Origin: Zetaproteobacteria bacterium
Lineage (GTDB): Bacteria; Pseudomonadota; Zetaproteobacteria; Mariprofundales; Mariprofundaceae
Length of the DNA: 9,234 bases
Reading direction: 5' to 3'
Assembly: GCA_021545665.1 (NCBI GenBank)
Contig: JAJRTX010000334.1
Location: 1-9,234 of the forward strand
Positions 1 to 5,914 of the stretch are shown here, one piece after another. Made by a program: the position numbers and the translations under genes. Position 1 is the first letter of the stretch, and the number at the start of each line of letters is the position of its first letter. A model generated the notes under the pieces. That model saw only the letters and a list, made by a program, of their open reading frames with translations. It had not been told where the DNA came from and made no database searches.

Positions 1-76
1 ATTGTTTATTGATCACTTGTCTCCCCTCAAGCGTGGCATGATTACCAGAAAAATGAAAAAACTGTACAAAGATTAA
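1..76 (+). CDS. def: peptide deformylase, C-terminal end only (partial)
   Basis: The frame beginning at base 2 runs from the window edge to TAA at 74-76 and encodes 24 residues. They include LFIDHLSPLKR followed by a basic tail, KMKKLYKD. This matches the usual C-terminus of peptide deformylase, where a [FL]-x-D-[YH]-LSPLK segment precedes a Lys/Arg-rich helix. Deformylase removes the formyl group from nascent proteins. The next gene is fmt, which adds that group to Met-tRNA, and def-fmt is a very common bacterial gene pair, so context supports the call. Only the tail is visible, and no catalytic motif can be checked. Confidence 0.75.
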   Translation, partial: LFIDHLSPLKRGMITRKMKKLYKD

Positions 77-118
77 CAACTGATTTCCTTTTCTGGCGAA
101 TCTGAATAGAACCCCAAT

Positions 119-132
119 CAATACGCCGAAGT
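119..132. repeat. possible remnant of palindromic repeat core
   Basis: CAATACGCCGAAGT is an exact reverse complement of the core of the palindromic repeat at 4214-4227; 13 of its 14 bases also match the copy at 8412-8424. The flanks do not align convincingly with the repeat arms. It is either a decayed copy or chance; a 14-base exact match within a 250-bp gap is suggestive only. Confidence 0.35.
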
Positions 133-149
133 AAAAATATCGGAGACTT

Positions 150-293
150 ATGATGATTGTCCCCAGGAACCGAGGATCCCACCCATCCAGGTGGCCATTT
201 GCGAGAAGTGACCTCTACCTTTCCTGTGCTTGCCAGACCTCAAGATTCTTTTGTCAGGAAAAATGTCAAACTGGTATGTTGTACATGCTATAA
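150..293 (+). CDS. possible small ORF, 47 aa, between def and fmt
   Basis: ATG at 150 is preceded by GGAG at 142-145, four bases away, and the frame stays open to TAA at 291-293. The product would be basic, with four cysteines in its second half (SCACQTSRFFCQEKCQ). I recognise no family. The gap between def and fmt is unusually long, and this ORF together with the promoter-like sequence fills it. A frame of 48 codons is easily open by chance, and AGG codons are used twice, so the main support is the ribosome binding site. It may not be a gene. Confidence 0.2.
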   Translation: MMIVPRNRGSHPSRWPFARSDLYLSCACQTSRFFCQEKCQTGMLYML

Positions 294-294
294 A
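251..294 (+). promoter_or_regulatory. candidate promoter for fmt
   Basis: Two overlapping sigma70-like options lie upstream of fmt. One is TTGTCA (251-256), 18 bases, TATGTT (275-280). The other is an extended -10, TGCTATAAA (286-294), with only a weak -35. The second would start RNA near 301, giving a leader of about 30 nt. Read-through from def is equally possible. Confidence 0.3.
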
Positions 295-329
295 AGGTCA
301 TTTAGCCTTTGATGAAACATGGAGGATTA

Positions 330-1265
330 ATGCGCATAGTATTTGCCGGTACGCCCGATTTTTCTGTTCCCTGTCTGAATGCTTTGATTGAAGCAGATCG
401 CATCGATGTGGTTGGTGTGGTTTCGCAGCCGGATCGTAAATCCGGACGTGGTATGAAACTGACACCGTCAGCCGTGAAACAGGCGGCAATAGATGCCGGT
501 ATTGATATGATTACGCCTGAAAAACTACGTGGTAATGATAAGGCACTGGCGTGGTTACAGGCCAAAGACGCTGATTTTCTCGTTGTTGTTGCTTTCGGAA
601 TGATTTTACCCAAATCATGGCTGGATGCTGTCAATATCGCTCCTGTGAATGTGCATGCTTCGCTGCTGCCGCGCTGGCGTGGTGCGGCACCGATTGAACG
701 CTCACTTCTGGCGGGTGATTCAGAAACCGGCGTCTGTATCATGCAGATGGAAGAGGGGTTAGATACCGGTGGCGTGTACGTCTGCAAAACGCTGCCAATT
801 ACAGCAGTAACAACGGGCTCCGAACTGTGGTTTTCTTTGTCCCCGATGGGAGCAAAGTTACTGGTTGAAACGTTACCGAAAATTCAGGCCGGCCTGAAAC
901 CTGTAGCACAGTCGCAGGATGGTGTGACTTATGCACAGAAAATCACGAATGAAGAGCGTATCATAGACTGGAGCCAAACAGCGACAGAAATTGACCGGCT
1001 GGTGCGCTGCTTTTCACCGCGCCCGGGAGTTCGTACCTGTGTTTCCGGTAAATGGCTGAAGATCATTGCAGGAGTACCGTTGGCAGTTTCCCATGCTGCT
1101 CTGGCCGGTCAGATCACCAGCACTGATGGCGACCTCGGAATCGCCTGTGGTGAAGGCAGCATTTATCGTATCACTCAGTTGCAGCCGGAAGGGAAGAAGA
1201 TTATGTCTGCTGCTGATTTCCTGCGTGGGGCGCAGTTCCGGGTGGGCGACCCGATCATGCAATAA
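330..1265 (+). CDS. fmt: methionyl-tRNA formyltransferase
   Basis: The product transfers a formyl group from 10-formyltetrahydrofolate to Met-tRNA(fMet) in the cytoplasm, making the initiator for translation. The start at 330 is chosen because GGAGG lies at 321-325; this gives 311 residues, normal for the family, beginning MRIVFAGTPDFSVP. TTG at 309 and ATG at 312 are in frame but lie upstream of that ribosome binding site. The catalytic domain shows the family triad Asn107, His109 and Asp145 in NVHASLLPRWRGAAPI and EEGLDTG. The C-terminal part (about residue 205 on) corresponds to the OB-fold tRNA-binding domain, with DWSQTATEIDRLVR and FSPRPG at its start. It sits behind def, the enzyme that reverses the modification. 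No clear hairpin terminator follows it. Confidence 0.96.
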   Translation: MRIVFAGTPDFSVPCLNALIEADRIDVVGVVSQPDRKSGRGMKLTPSAVKQAAIDAGIDMITPEKLRGNDKALAWLQAKDADFLVVVAFGMILPKSWLDAVNIAPVNVHASLLPRWRGAAPIERSLLAGDSETGVCIMQMEEGLDTGGVYVCKTLPITAVTTGSELWFSLSPMGAKLLVETLPKIQAGLKPVAQSQDGVTYAQKITNEERIIDWSQTATEIDRLVRCFSPRPGVRTCVSGKWLKIIAGVPLAVSHAALAGQITSTDGDLGIACGEGSIYRITQLQPEGKKIMSAADFLRGAQFRVGDPIMQ

Positions 1266-1323
1266 ATAATTCTGTTTTATACAATGCGCACAGGGTGTCG
1301 GCCATTTTATCAGCAACTATCTT

Positions 1324-1340
1324 GAGCCACTTGCAAAAAG
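1324..1340 (+). repeat. single arm of palindromic repeat
   Basis: GAGCCACTTGCAAAA (1324-1338) is identical to the first 15 bases of the repeat arm at 8372. The following bases diverge (AG, then unrelated sequence), and no opposite arm lies nearby. The next matching inverted arm is at 2915-2932, on the far side of the M23 peptidase and bactofilin genes. Confidence 0.6.
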
Positions 1341-1357
1341 ATTGAAGTGGAGAAATA

Positions 1358-1385
1358 TTGACGAAAACAGTAATTCATCCATAGT
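1358..1385 (+). promoter_or_regulatory. candidate promoter for the M23/bactofilin unit
   Basis: TTGACG (1358-1363), a 16-base spacer and CATAGT (1380-1385) resemble a sigma70 promoter, with a near-consensus -35 and a four-of-six -10. It lies in the 253-bp gap after fmt, just downstream of the solitary repeat arm, and would start transcription near 1392. Confidence 0.35.
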
Positions 1386-1424
1386 AAGCACCTAATTTTT
1401 TACCGTTTCCGGGGGGATTACAGG

Positions 1425-1526
1425 GTGAATAATAGAAACCAGAGCGGGTGTGCGTGGTGTAAATGTGCCGTCTGTCCAGATCTTGTGGAATGCTGCATAA
1501 GCAAATCATGGATTTATAATGCGTAA
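1425..1526 (+). CDS. possible Cys-rich mini-ORF, 33 aa, overlapping the M23 start
   Basis: GTG at 1425 is preceded by a G-rich, Shine-Dalgarno-like run at 1411-1416, and the frame ends at TAA 1524-1526. The product would contain six cysteines, four in a C-x2-C-x-C-x2-C pattern (CAWCKCAVC, residues 9-17), plus CC at 23-24. Its stop lies within the first codons of the M23 gene (ATG 1519-1521). That gene has no convincing ribosome binding site of its own, so translational coupling is plausible. I recognise no family. The cysteine spacing would suit metal or Fe-S binding, but this is inference, and an ORF this short may be chance. Confidence 0.3.
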   Translation: MNNRNQSGCAWCKCAVCPDLVECCISKSWIYNA

Positions 1527-2526
1527 CAGAGTCACAGTTACCATTTCAGACATTCATGGTGCCTGGCATTTTTCAGTGCATAAAGTGGTAAAGACAATTG
1601 GCCTGTATGTGCTTGGCTTGGTATCTTTTACTTTCATGATCACCATAGGCATTATTCAGTTTCTCAATAACGAGATGGTGAAACTGGAAGATAGTAATGT
1701 GAACTTTTCCAATACCATCAATGTATTGACTGCTGATATTTCAGATAAAGAAGATGAGCTGGCAACAATTACAGAAAAGCTTGAGAACATTGAATTAGGC
1801 ATTGGTCTTAAGCCTCAGCGGGATATGAACATCTATCAACGCATGGCCGATATTACAGACAAAACTGAAGAGCTGGCTCTTGTCACTGATAAACTTGAGA
1901 ATATTGAAATACTCATTGGCCTTAAACCTCAGCAGGATATGGATATCTGCAAGCGTGTTGAGTATGCCAATATAACCTTGTCTCAGAAGCTTATGCTGCT
2001 TCAAAATATCCCCAATGGCGGGCCACTTAAAAATATCCACACTACAAGCCGGTTTGGCATGCGTATACATCCGGTTACCGGCAAGAGGGTGCATCATGAC
2101 GGTATTGATTTGAGAGCGAAAACGAAGTTGCCGGTTTTTGCTACGGCAGATGGCGTGGTTGAGTACGCTACTTATCAGAGAAGAAGCGGCTACGGCAAGC
2201 TGATGATCATCAGGCATAATTATGGTTTTGAGACTGCTTTCGGTCATCTGAGCCGGTTTGTAGTCAAGTATGGAGACTTTGTGAAGAAAGGGGATCTCAT
2301 TGCCTATACAGGGAATTCCGGGCGTAGTAATGCACCACATTTACACTATGAGATTCGCTACATTCATCGCAATTTGGATCCGGCTAATTTTATTAGCTGG
2401 AACCTGGAAAATTACGATTCGATTTTTGACAAGGAGAAAAAAATAAAATGGTCTTCTTTAATTCAAGCCGCAGCGCGGCAAGCATATCCTTTGCCACCAC
2501 TGTTATTGCATACGGCACTGAAATAA
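1519..2526 (+). CDS. membrane-anchored M23 (LytM-type) peptidoglycan endopeptidase
   Basis: This 335-residue protein has a short cytoplasmic N-terminus, one membrane segment (about residues 27-49), a predicted coiled coil (about 52-165) and a periplasmic M23 domain (about 175-292). The zinc and catalytic residues are all visible: His193 and Asp197 (HDGID), His243 (FGHLS), and His274 and His276 (HLHYE). It should therefore be an active peptide-crosslink hydrolase. The coiled coil holds a 38-residue tandem duplication (73-110 and 111-148). The only possible start is ATG 1519, because an in-frame stop lies at 1498-1500. It lacks a good ribosome binding site and may depend on the overlapping mini-ORF. 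Its last 26 codons overlap the bactofilin gene. Paired M23 peptidases and bactofilins control cell shape in Helicobacter and other bacteria, so the same role is inferred here. Confidence 0.93.
   Translation: MRNRVTVTISDIHGAWHFSVHKVVKTIGLYVLGLVSFTFMITIGIIQFLNNEMVKLEDSNVNFSNTINVLTADISDKEDELATITEKLENIELGIGLKPQRDMNIYQRMADITDKTEELALVTDKLENIEILIGLKPQQDMDICKRVEYANITLSQKLMLLQNIPNGGPLKNIHTTSRFGMRIHPVTGKRVHHDGIDLRAKTKLPVFATADGVVEYATYQRRSGYGKLMIIRHNYGFETAFGHLSRFVVKYGDFVKKGDLIAYTGNSGRSNAPHLHYEIRYIHRNLDPANFISWNLENYDSIFDKEKKIKWSSLIQAAARQAYPLPPLLLHTALK
1735..1962 (+). repeat. 114-bp tandem duplication inside the M23 gene
   Basis: Two adjacent 114-bp units (1735-1848 and 1849-1962) encode related 38-residue segments. 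The best-conserved parts are KLENIELGIGLKPQRDM and KLENIEILIGLKPQQDM. The copies have diverged at many synonymous and non-synonymous sites but keep exact length and phase. The effect is to lengthen the coiled-coil stalk between the membrane and the peptidase domain. Confidence 0.85.
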
Positions 2527-2876
2527 AGGGTAATATATTGCTCAAATGCCATCTTCATATTGATGGAGAAGTTGAGGGGGCCATTCAAACTGATGGCAAT
2601 GTAGTTATCGGAAAGTCCGGTATTGCCATGGGCGATATCCGGGCCAGCAATATCAGTATCAGTGGCCGCTTTGAAGGTTCTATTGATGCCGATGCCGTTG
2701 AAGTTCTGGAAGGAGGCAAGCTTTTTGGCACAGTGACTTCAAAAGAATTTACCATTGAATCCAATGCTGTGTTTGAAGGGGAGTCCAGACTCAAAGTGGA
2801 ACATGTACATAACCCCGAAAGTAATCACACAGATGTAAAGCTCGAAAAGAGGGATAATAAACTGGCCGCGGTTTAA
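2448..2876 (+). CDS. bactofilin family cytoskeletal protein
   Basis: This 142-residue protein has the bactofilin (DUF583) pattern. A short flexible N-terminus is followed by a beta-helix of repeated short turns (about residues 20-115), such as GTEIKGNIL, LHIDGEVEGAI and ISISGRFEGSI, then a charged, flexible tail rich in Lys and Glu. Bactofilins polymerise without nucleotide at the inner membrane and place wall enzymes. The start is set by AAGGAG at 2431-2436, eleven bases before the ATG. The gene begins 79 bases inside the upstream M23 gene in another frame, so the two are surely co-transcribed and probably coupled in function. It faces the minus-strand helicase-like gene, with only 58 bases between the stop codons. 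Confidence 0.93.
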   Translation: MVFFNSSRSAASISFATTVIAYGTEIKGNILLKCHLHIDGEVEGAIQTDGNVVIGKSGIAMGDIRASNISISGRFEGSIDADAVEVLEGGKLFGTVTSKEFTIESNAVFEGESRLKVEHVHNPESNHTDVKLEKRDNKLAAV

Positions 2877-2902
2877 CTCTGGTTGATTCCGGAATGTTAT
2901 TT

Positions 2903-2932
2903 CTTATCCACCCGGACTTTTGCAAGTGGCTC
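2903..2932 (+). repeat. right half of palindromic repeat
   Basis: CTTATCCACCCG (2903-2914) and GACTTTTGCAAGTGGCTC (2915-2932) match the right part of the full copy at 4231-4260, and the arm is the exact reverse complement of the arm at 8372-8389. No left half is present. It lies between the convergent bactofilin and helicase-like genes and ends two bases from the latter's stop codon. Confidence 0.7.
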
Positions 2933-2934
2933 TG

Positions 2935-4065
2935 TCAGTAGCTTTTTAAATTCATTGTGGATGTATCAATGCGTTCTGCTTCTGAGCCCACCATCTGTTC
3001 AATCATTTTAAAGTGTTCTTCGTCATTCGGGCTGACCAGTGAAATGGCGAAACCATCAGCTGCTGTTTTGCCTATCCTGTAGATATAGTTGTCTGCTGAG
3101 CGTGGAGGTTCGTGATTTACCACATAGGGGATATCTTCGAGAGCAAGACTGCGTGAAATCATATCTGTAACGACCAGTGCTCTTAATTCACCTTTATTGA
3201 ATTGCTCCACCAACGCTTCTCTGGTGTCTTGATGCCTGTCGCCATAAACAGCCTCTGCACGGATGCCATTAATATTCAGATTGATGTCAATGCTGTGTGC
3301 CCGTTTTTTTGATGAAGTAAAAACCAGTACCTGCTGCCACTCGCCACGATGGATCAGAAGACTAAGCAGTGGCCCTTTTTTGAGACTATCAACTTTATAA
3401 ACCAGTTGCCTGATCAGTGCCAATGTATTTTCTTCCTCTTCTATATCGATCCTGACCGGGTCGTTGAGTAGCTTATCTGCCAGGGTGCAGGCTTCATCAG
3501 TAGATTCAGAGCAATAGATAAGATTCTGTCGCTTCTTCGGTAATATCTCCAGAATGTTGTCGAGATGTTCTTTGTCTCCGGTTTCCACCAGTTGTTCAGC
3601 TGCGCCGAGAACGAGCGTGTCTATTTTTGAAATATCCACCGCATCAGCCTCAATCAGTTCAAGTAATCGTTCCGGTGTTGCCACCAGAATATCGGCAGCG
3701 CCTAATCCCTTCATCTGCGACTTTACAGATACCCCGCCAAATACCATTTTGGTTCTGATATCACCTAGTGTTTTGCTGTATTTCTGAAGTGCATAGCCAA
3801 TACGGATAGCCATATCACGTGTCGGTACAAGGATAAGTACCTTGATATATGTTCCATATTCAGCTCCATTTTCATCCAGACTTTGCAATACAGGCAGTCC
3901 GAAACTTGCCGAACCCCCTTTGCTTGCCTTGCTGACGATCAGTACATCACTCCCCTGTAGCATGACTGGAATCACTTGCGCCTGAATAGGGTAAGGTGCT
4001 TTATAACCCTGCTCTTTTATAGAACGCAGTAAATTTGTCGATAAGCCGAGGGATGAAAAGGTCAT
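2935..4065 (-). CDS. DEAD-box helicase homologue with degenerate motifs (predicted pseudo-helicase)
   Basis: The 376-residue protein aligns along its whole length with the two RecA-like domains of RhlE-type DEAD-box RNA helicases. The Q motif is kept (Phe3; PIQ, Gln28), as are motif Ia (PTRDMA, 81-86), GG (110-111) and TPERL (130-134). The ATPase motifs are lost. Motif I reads SKASKGGS (45-52), with Gly51 where the Walker A lysine belongs. DEAD is replaced by GAAE (154-157), and SAT by SES (186-188). Motif V has RSLA instead of RG-I/L-D (305-308), and motif VI reads YRIGKTAA (329-336), without the usual arginines. The frame is intact, so the gene appears maintained rather than decayed. ATP-independent RNA binding or scaffolding is inferred. 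The basic tail common in RhlE-type proteins is absent. CAGGAG (4071-4076) lies five bases before the ATG. Confidence 0.85.
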   Translation of the reverse strand: MTFSSLGLSTNLLRSIKEQGYKAPYPIQAQVIPVMLQGSDVLIVSKASKGGSASFGLPVLQSLDENGAEYGTYIKVLILVPTRDMAIRIGYALQKYSKTLGDIRTKMVFGGVSVKSQMKGLGAADILVATPERLLELIEADAVDISKIDTLVLGAAEQLVETGDKEHLDNILEILPKKRQNLIYCSESTDEACTLADKLLNDPVRIDIEEEENTLALIRQLVYKVDSLKKGPLLSLLIHRGEWQQVLVFTSSKKRAHSIDINLNINGIRAEAVYGDRHQDTREALVEQFNKGELRALVVTDMISRSLALEDIPYVVNHEPPRSADNYIYRIGKTAADGFAISLVSPNDEEHFKMIEQMVGSEAERIDTSTMNLKSY

Positions 4066-4082
4066 GAAAACTCCTGAATGAG

Positions 4083-4127
4083 ATTGTTTACGATCCGAAT
4101 GCTAACCTGCATCTGTTGATCGACAAT
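4083..4127 (-). promoter_or_regulatory. predicted stem-loop at the 5' end of the pseudo-helicase leader
   Basis: Nested inverted repeats pair ATTGT (4083-4087) with ACAAT (4123-4127), CGATC (4091-4095) with GATCG (4118-4122), and ATGC (4099-4102) with GCAT (4109-4112). Together they would form an interrupted hairpin. If RNA starts about seven bases after the -10 at 4133-4138, the hairpin covers the first 45 nt of the leader and leaves the ribosome binding site just downstream. DEAD-box genes are often controlled through their leaders, but a role here is inference. Confidence 0.4.
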
Positions 4128-4132
4128 AAAAA

Positions 4133-4161
4133 ATTATATGTTAATTGTTTTGTATCCAAAG
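4133..4161 (-). promoter_or_regulatory. candidate promoter of the pseudo-helicase gene
   Basis: On the minus strand a consensus -10, TATAAT, lies at 4138-4133. The -35 region at 4161-4154 (CTTTGGAT) is poor. The predicted start is about 60 bases upstream of the ATG at 4065. The promoter lies just downstream of the palindromic repeat that separates this gene from the FAD dehydrogenase gene. Confidence 0.4.
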
Positions 4162-4173
4162 CAGGAGATTACA

Positions 4174-4260
4174 GAATCACTTGCAAGAGTCGTAGATGGC
4201 AATCTGTTTCCCCACTTCGGCGTATTGCATCTTATCCACCCAGACTTTTGCAAGGGGCCC
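4174..4260. repeat. full-length 87-bp palindromic repeat (MITE-like)
   Basis: The ends are inverted 18-base arms, GAATCACTTGCAAGAGTC (4174-4191) and GACTTTTGCAAGGGGCCC (4243-4260), around a non-palindromic core that includes GTTTCCCCACTTCGGCGTAT. The core is shared with the copy at 8372-8424, and the right end with 2903-2932. The unit is flanked on both sides by TACA (4170-4173 and 4261-4264), which may be a 4-bp target duplication. It lies between the FAD dehydrogenase stop and the pseudo-helicase promoter and could act as a terminator by folding, though it has no U-run. Confidence 0.7.
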
Positions 4261-4273
4261 TACATGGGTTGAA

Positions 4274-5887
4274 TTATTTAATATTGCTGGTGATAATTAC
4301 TTCAGCAGCCTTGAGTCCATCGACTGCAGCACTGACAATGCCTCCGGCATAGCCGGCACCTTCACCTACCGGGTACAGGCCTTTCACATTCTGGCTTTGC
4401 ATGTTTTCCAGGCGAGTGATTCGAACAGGGGATGAGGTGCGGGTTTCGGAGCCGAACAGGTTGGCTTCTTCCGTGTTGTAACCGCGCATTTTCCGACCAA
4501 AGCCTTGGATGCCTTTTGCCAGTGGCTTGCCAACCCATTCTGGCAGTACTTCCCACAGGTCGCTTGCAATGGCTTCGGGTTTAAAGCGGGTGGGAGCAAG
4601 TGAACCTGTGGCTTTTTGAGCGATAAAATCAGTAAGACGCATGGCTGGAGCAGCATAGCAATTATCTGCCGCCTTGAATGTAGCTTCTTCAAGCTGGCGC
4701 TGGAAATGGATGCCCATCAGTGGGCTTTCAGCCAGGCCGTGCCGGCTGATGTCTTGTGGAGTGATCTGGACGACAATACCTGAATTGGCGAACGCACCTG
4801 AGCGTTTGGCATTACTCATGCCATTGACCGCCATGCGCCCTGTTTCAGTAGGTGAAGGGACAATCAGACCGCCGGGACACATGCAGAAAGAATAAACGCC
4901 GCGCTTGCCCAGATATTGGTCTTTGAGCTGATGGGTAATACTGTATTCAGCAGCTGATAATTGCGGGTATCCGCTTGTTTCACCATACTGAATTTTATTA
5001 ATCAGAGTCTGCGGATGCTCGGCCCGCAGGCCAACGGCAAAGGCTTTGGCTTGCATATGAACGCCGCGCTGTTCCAGTTTCTCAAAGGTGTCACGTGCTG
5101 AGTGACCCGTAGCAAGAATGATATATTCTGCTTCAAATTCCTCGCCTGTGGCCGTGCAGACGCCGGTGACTTTATCCTCCTGAATAATCAAGTCATCTAC
5201 CCGTGTTTCAAAGCGGTAATCAACACCCAGTCCGAGCAGGTACTGACGCATATTGCGGATAATCCGAATCAACTTGTCGGTACCGATATGCGGGTGAGTT
5301 TCGACAAGAATATCTGGCAGGGCTCCAAAACGGACGAATATAGCCAGTACCCAGCGCATAAAGGGGTGTTTGATACGGGTGTACAGTTTGCCGTCGCTGT
5401 AGGTTCCTGCGCCGCCTTCACCAAAGCAGATGTTGCTCTCCGTGTTTAATTCACCACGTGAGCGCAGGCGACCGATATCAGACATACGTTTTTCAACCGC
5501 TTTACCACGTTCCAGCAGGGTAACGTTAAAACCGGCTTCAGCCAGCGCGAGGGCTGAAAATAAACCGGCAGGACCTGCACCGATCACAATGACTTTTTTA
5601 GGCTTCCCTGCTTTTTTTTGAAAAATGAGAGGTTTTATCGGTTTCAGTGTTGAGCTTTCAATAAGGCGAACAGAAGCGGGGATGGGTGCCAGAGGCTGAT
5701 CCAGTTCGACTTCATAAGTGCAGACAAAATGGATGTTGCTTCGTTTCCGGGCATCGATATTTCGGCGCGAACAGATACATGTTCTGATGTTATCAACGTT
5801 AATACCCAACTGTCGTGCTAAATGTTTACGGATGGACTCTTCATTTTCATTCAGTGCGAGCTGAATATTGGCTATGGAATAGCGCAT
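4274..5887 (-). CDS. FAD-dependent dehydrogenase (COG2509-like flavoprotein)
   Basis: The 537-residue protein has an N-terminal domain of about 90 residues and then a Rossmann FAD-binding region. It shows VIVIGAGPAGLFSALALA (99-116, with GxGxxG) and an acidic residue, Glu126, that would bind the FAD ribose. Further markers are ATGHS (259-263) and the C-terminal GEGAGYAGGIVSAAVDGLKA (508-527), which closes the flavin site. This is the conserved FAD-dependent dehydrogenase family; its substrate is not known to me. It follows panD by 27 bases on the same strand, so it probably belongs to the pan transcript. The start ATG has no clear Shine-Dalgarno sequence. No membrane segment or signal peptide is visible. 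Confidence 0.9.
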   Translation of the reverse strand: MRYSIANIQLALNENEESIRKHLARQLGINVDNIRTCICSRRNIDARKRSNIHFVCTYEVELDQPLAPIPASVRLIESSTLKPIKPLIFQKKAGKPKKVIVIGAGPAGLFSALALAEAGFNVTLLERGKAVEKRMSDIGRLRSRGELNTESNICFGEGGAGTYSDGKLYTRIKHPFMRWVLAIFVRFGALPDILVETHPHIGTDKLIRIIRNMRQYLLGLGVDYRFETRVDDLIIQEDKVTGVCTATGEEFEAEYIILATGHSARDTFEKLEQRGVHMQAKAFAVGLRAEHPQTLINKIQYGETSGYPQLSAAEYSITHQLKDQYLGKRGVYSFCMCPGGLIVPSPTETGRMAVNGMSNAKRSGAFANSGIVVQITPQDISRHGLAESPLMGIHFQRQLEEATFKAADNCYAAPAMRLTDFIAQKATGSLAPTRFKPEAIASDLWEVLPEWVGKPLAKGIQGFGRKMRGYNTEEANLFGSETRTSSPVRITRLENMQSQNVKGLYPVGEGAGYAGGIVSAAVDGLKAAEVIITSNIK

Positions 5888-5914
5888 CAGCTGTTTGCCA
5901 GAGAGGAGTTCAGC

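Noticed and set aside
179..194. CCACC-CATCCA-GGTGG hairpin in the def-fmt gap as a terminator of def
   Set aside because: The stem is only five base pairs and has no T-run after it; it lies about 100 bases after the def stop.
302..787. 161-codon minus-strand frame opposite fmt
   Set aside because: Fmt is certain from its catalytic motifs, and the antisense frame has low-complexity Ser/Pro/Ala composition typical of a shadow.
4174..4260. CRISPR-like repeat-spacer array
   Set aside because: The related units are far apart, inverted and partial, with no regular spacing and no cas genes.
4116..4435. Two plus-strand frames overlapping the palindromic repeat and the FAD dehydrogenase 3' end
   Set aside because: They consist of repeat sequence plus antisense of a conserved gene. 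Similar residues in both come from the repeat, not from shared protein ancestry.
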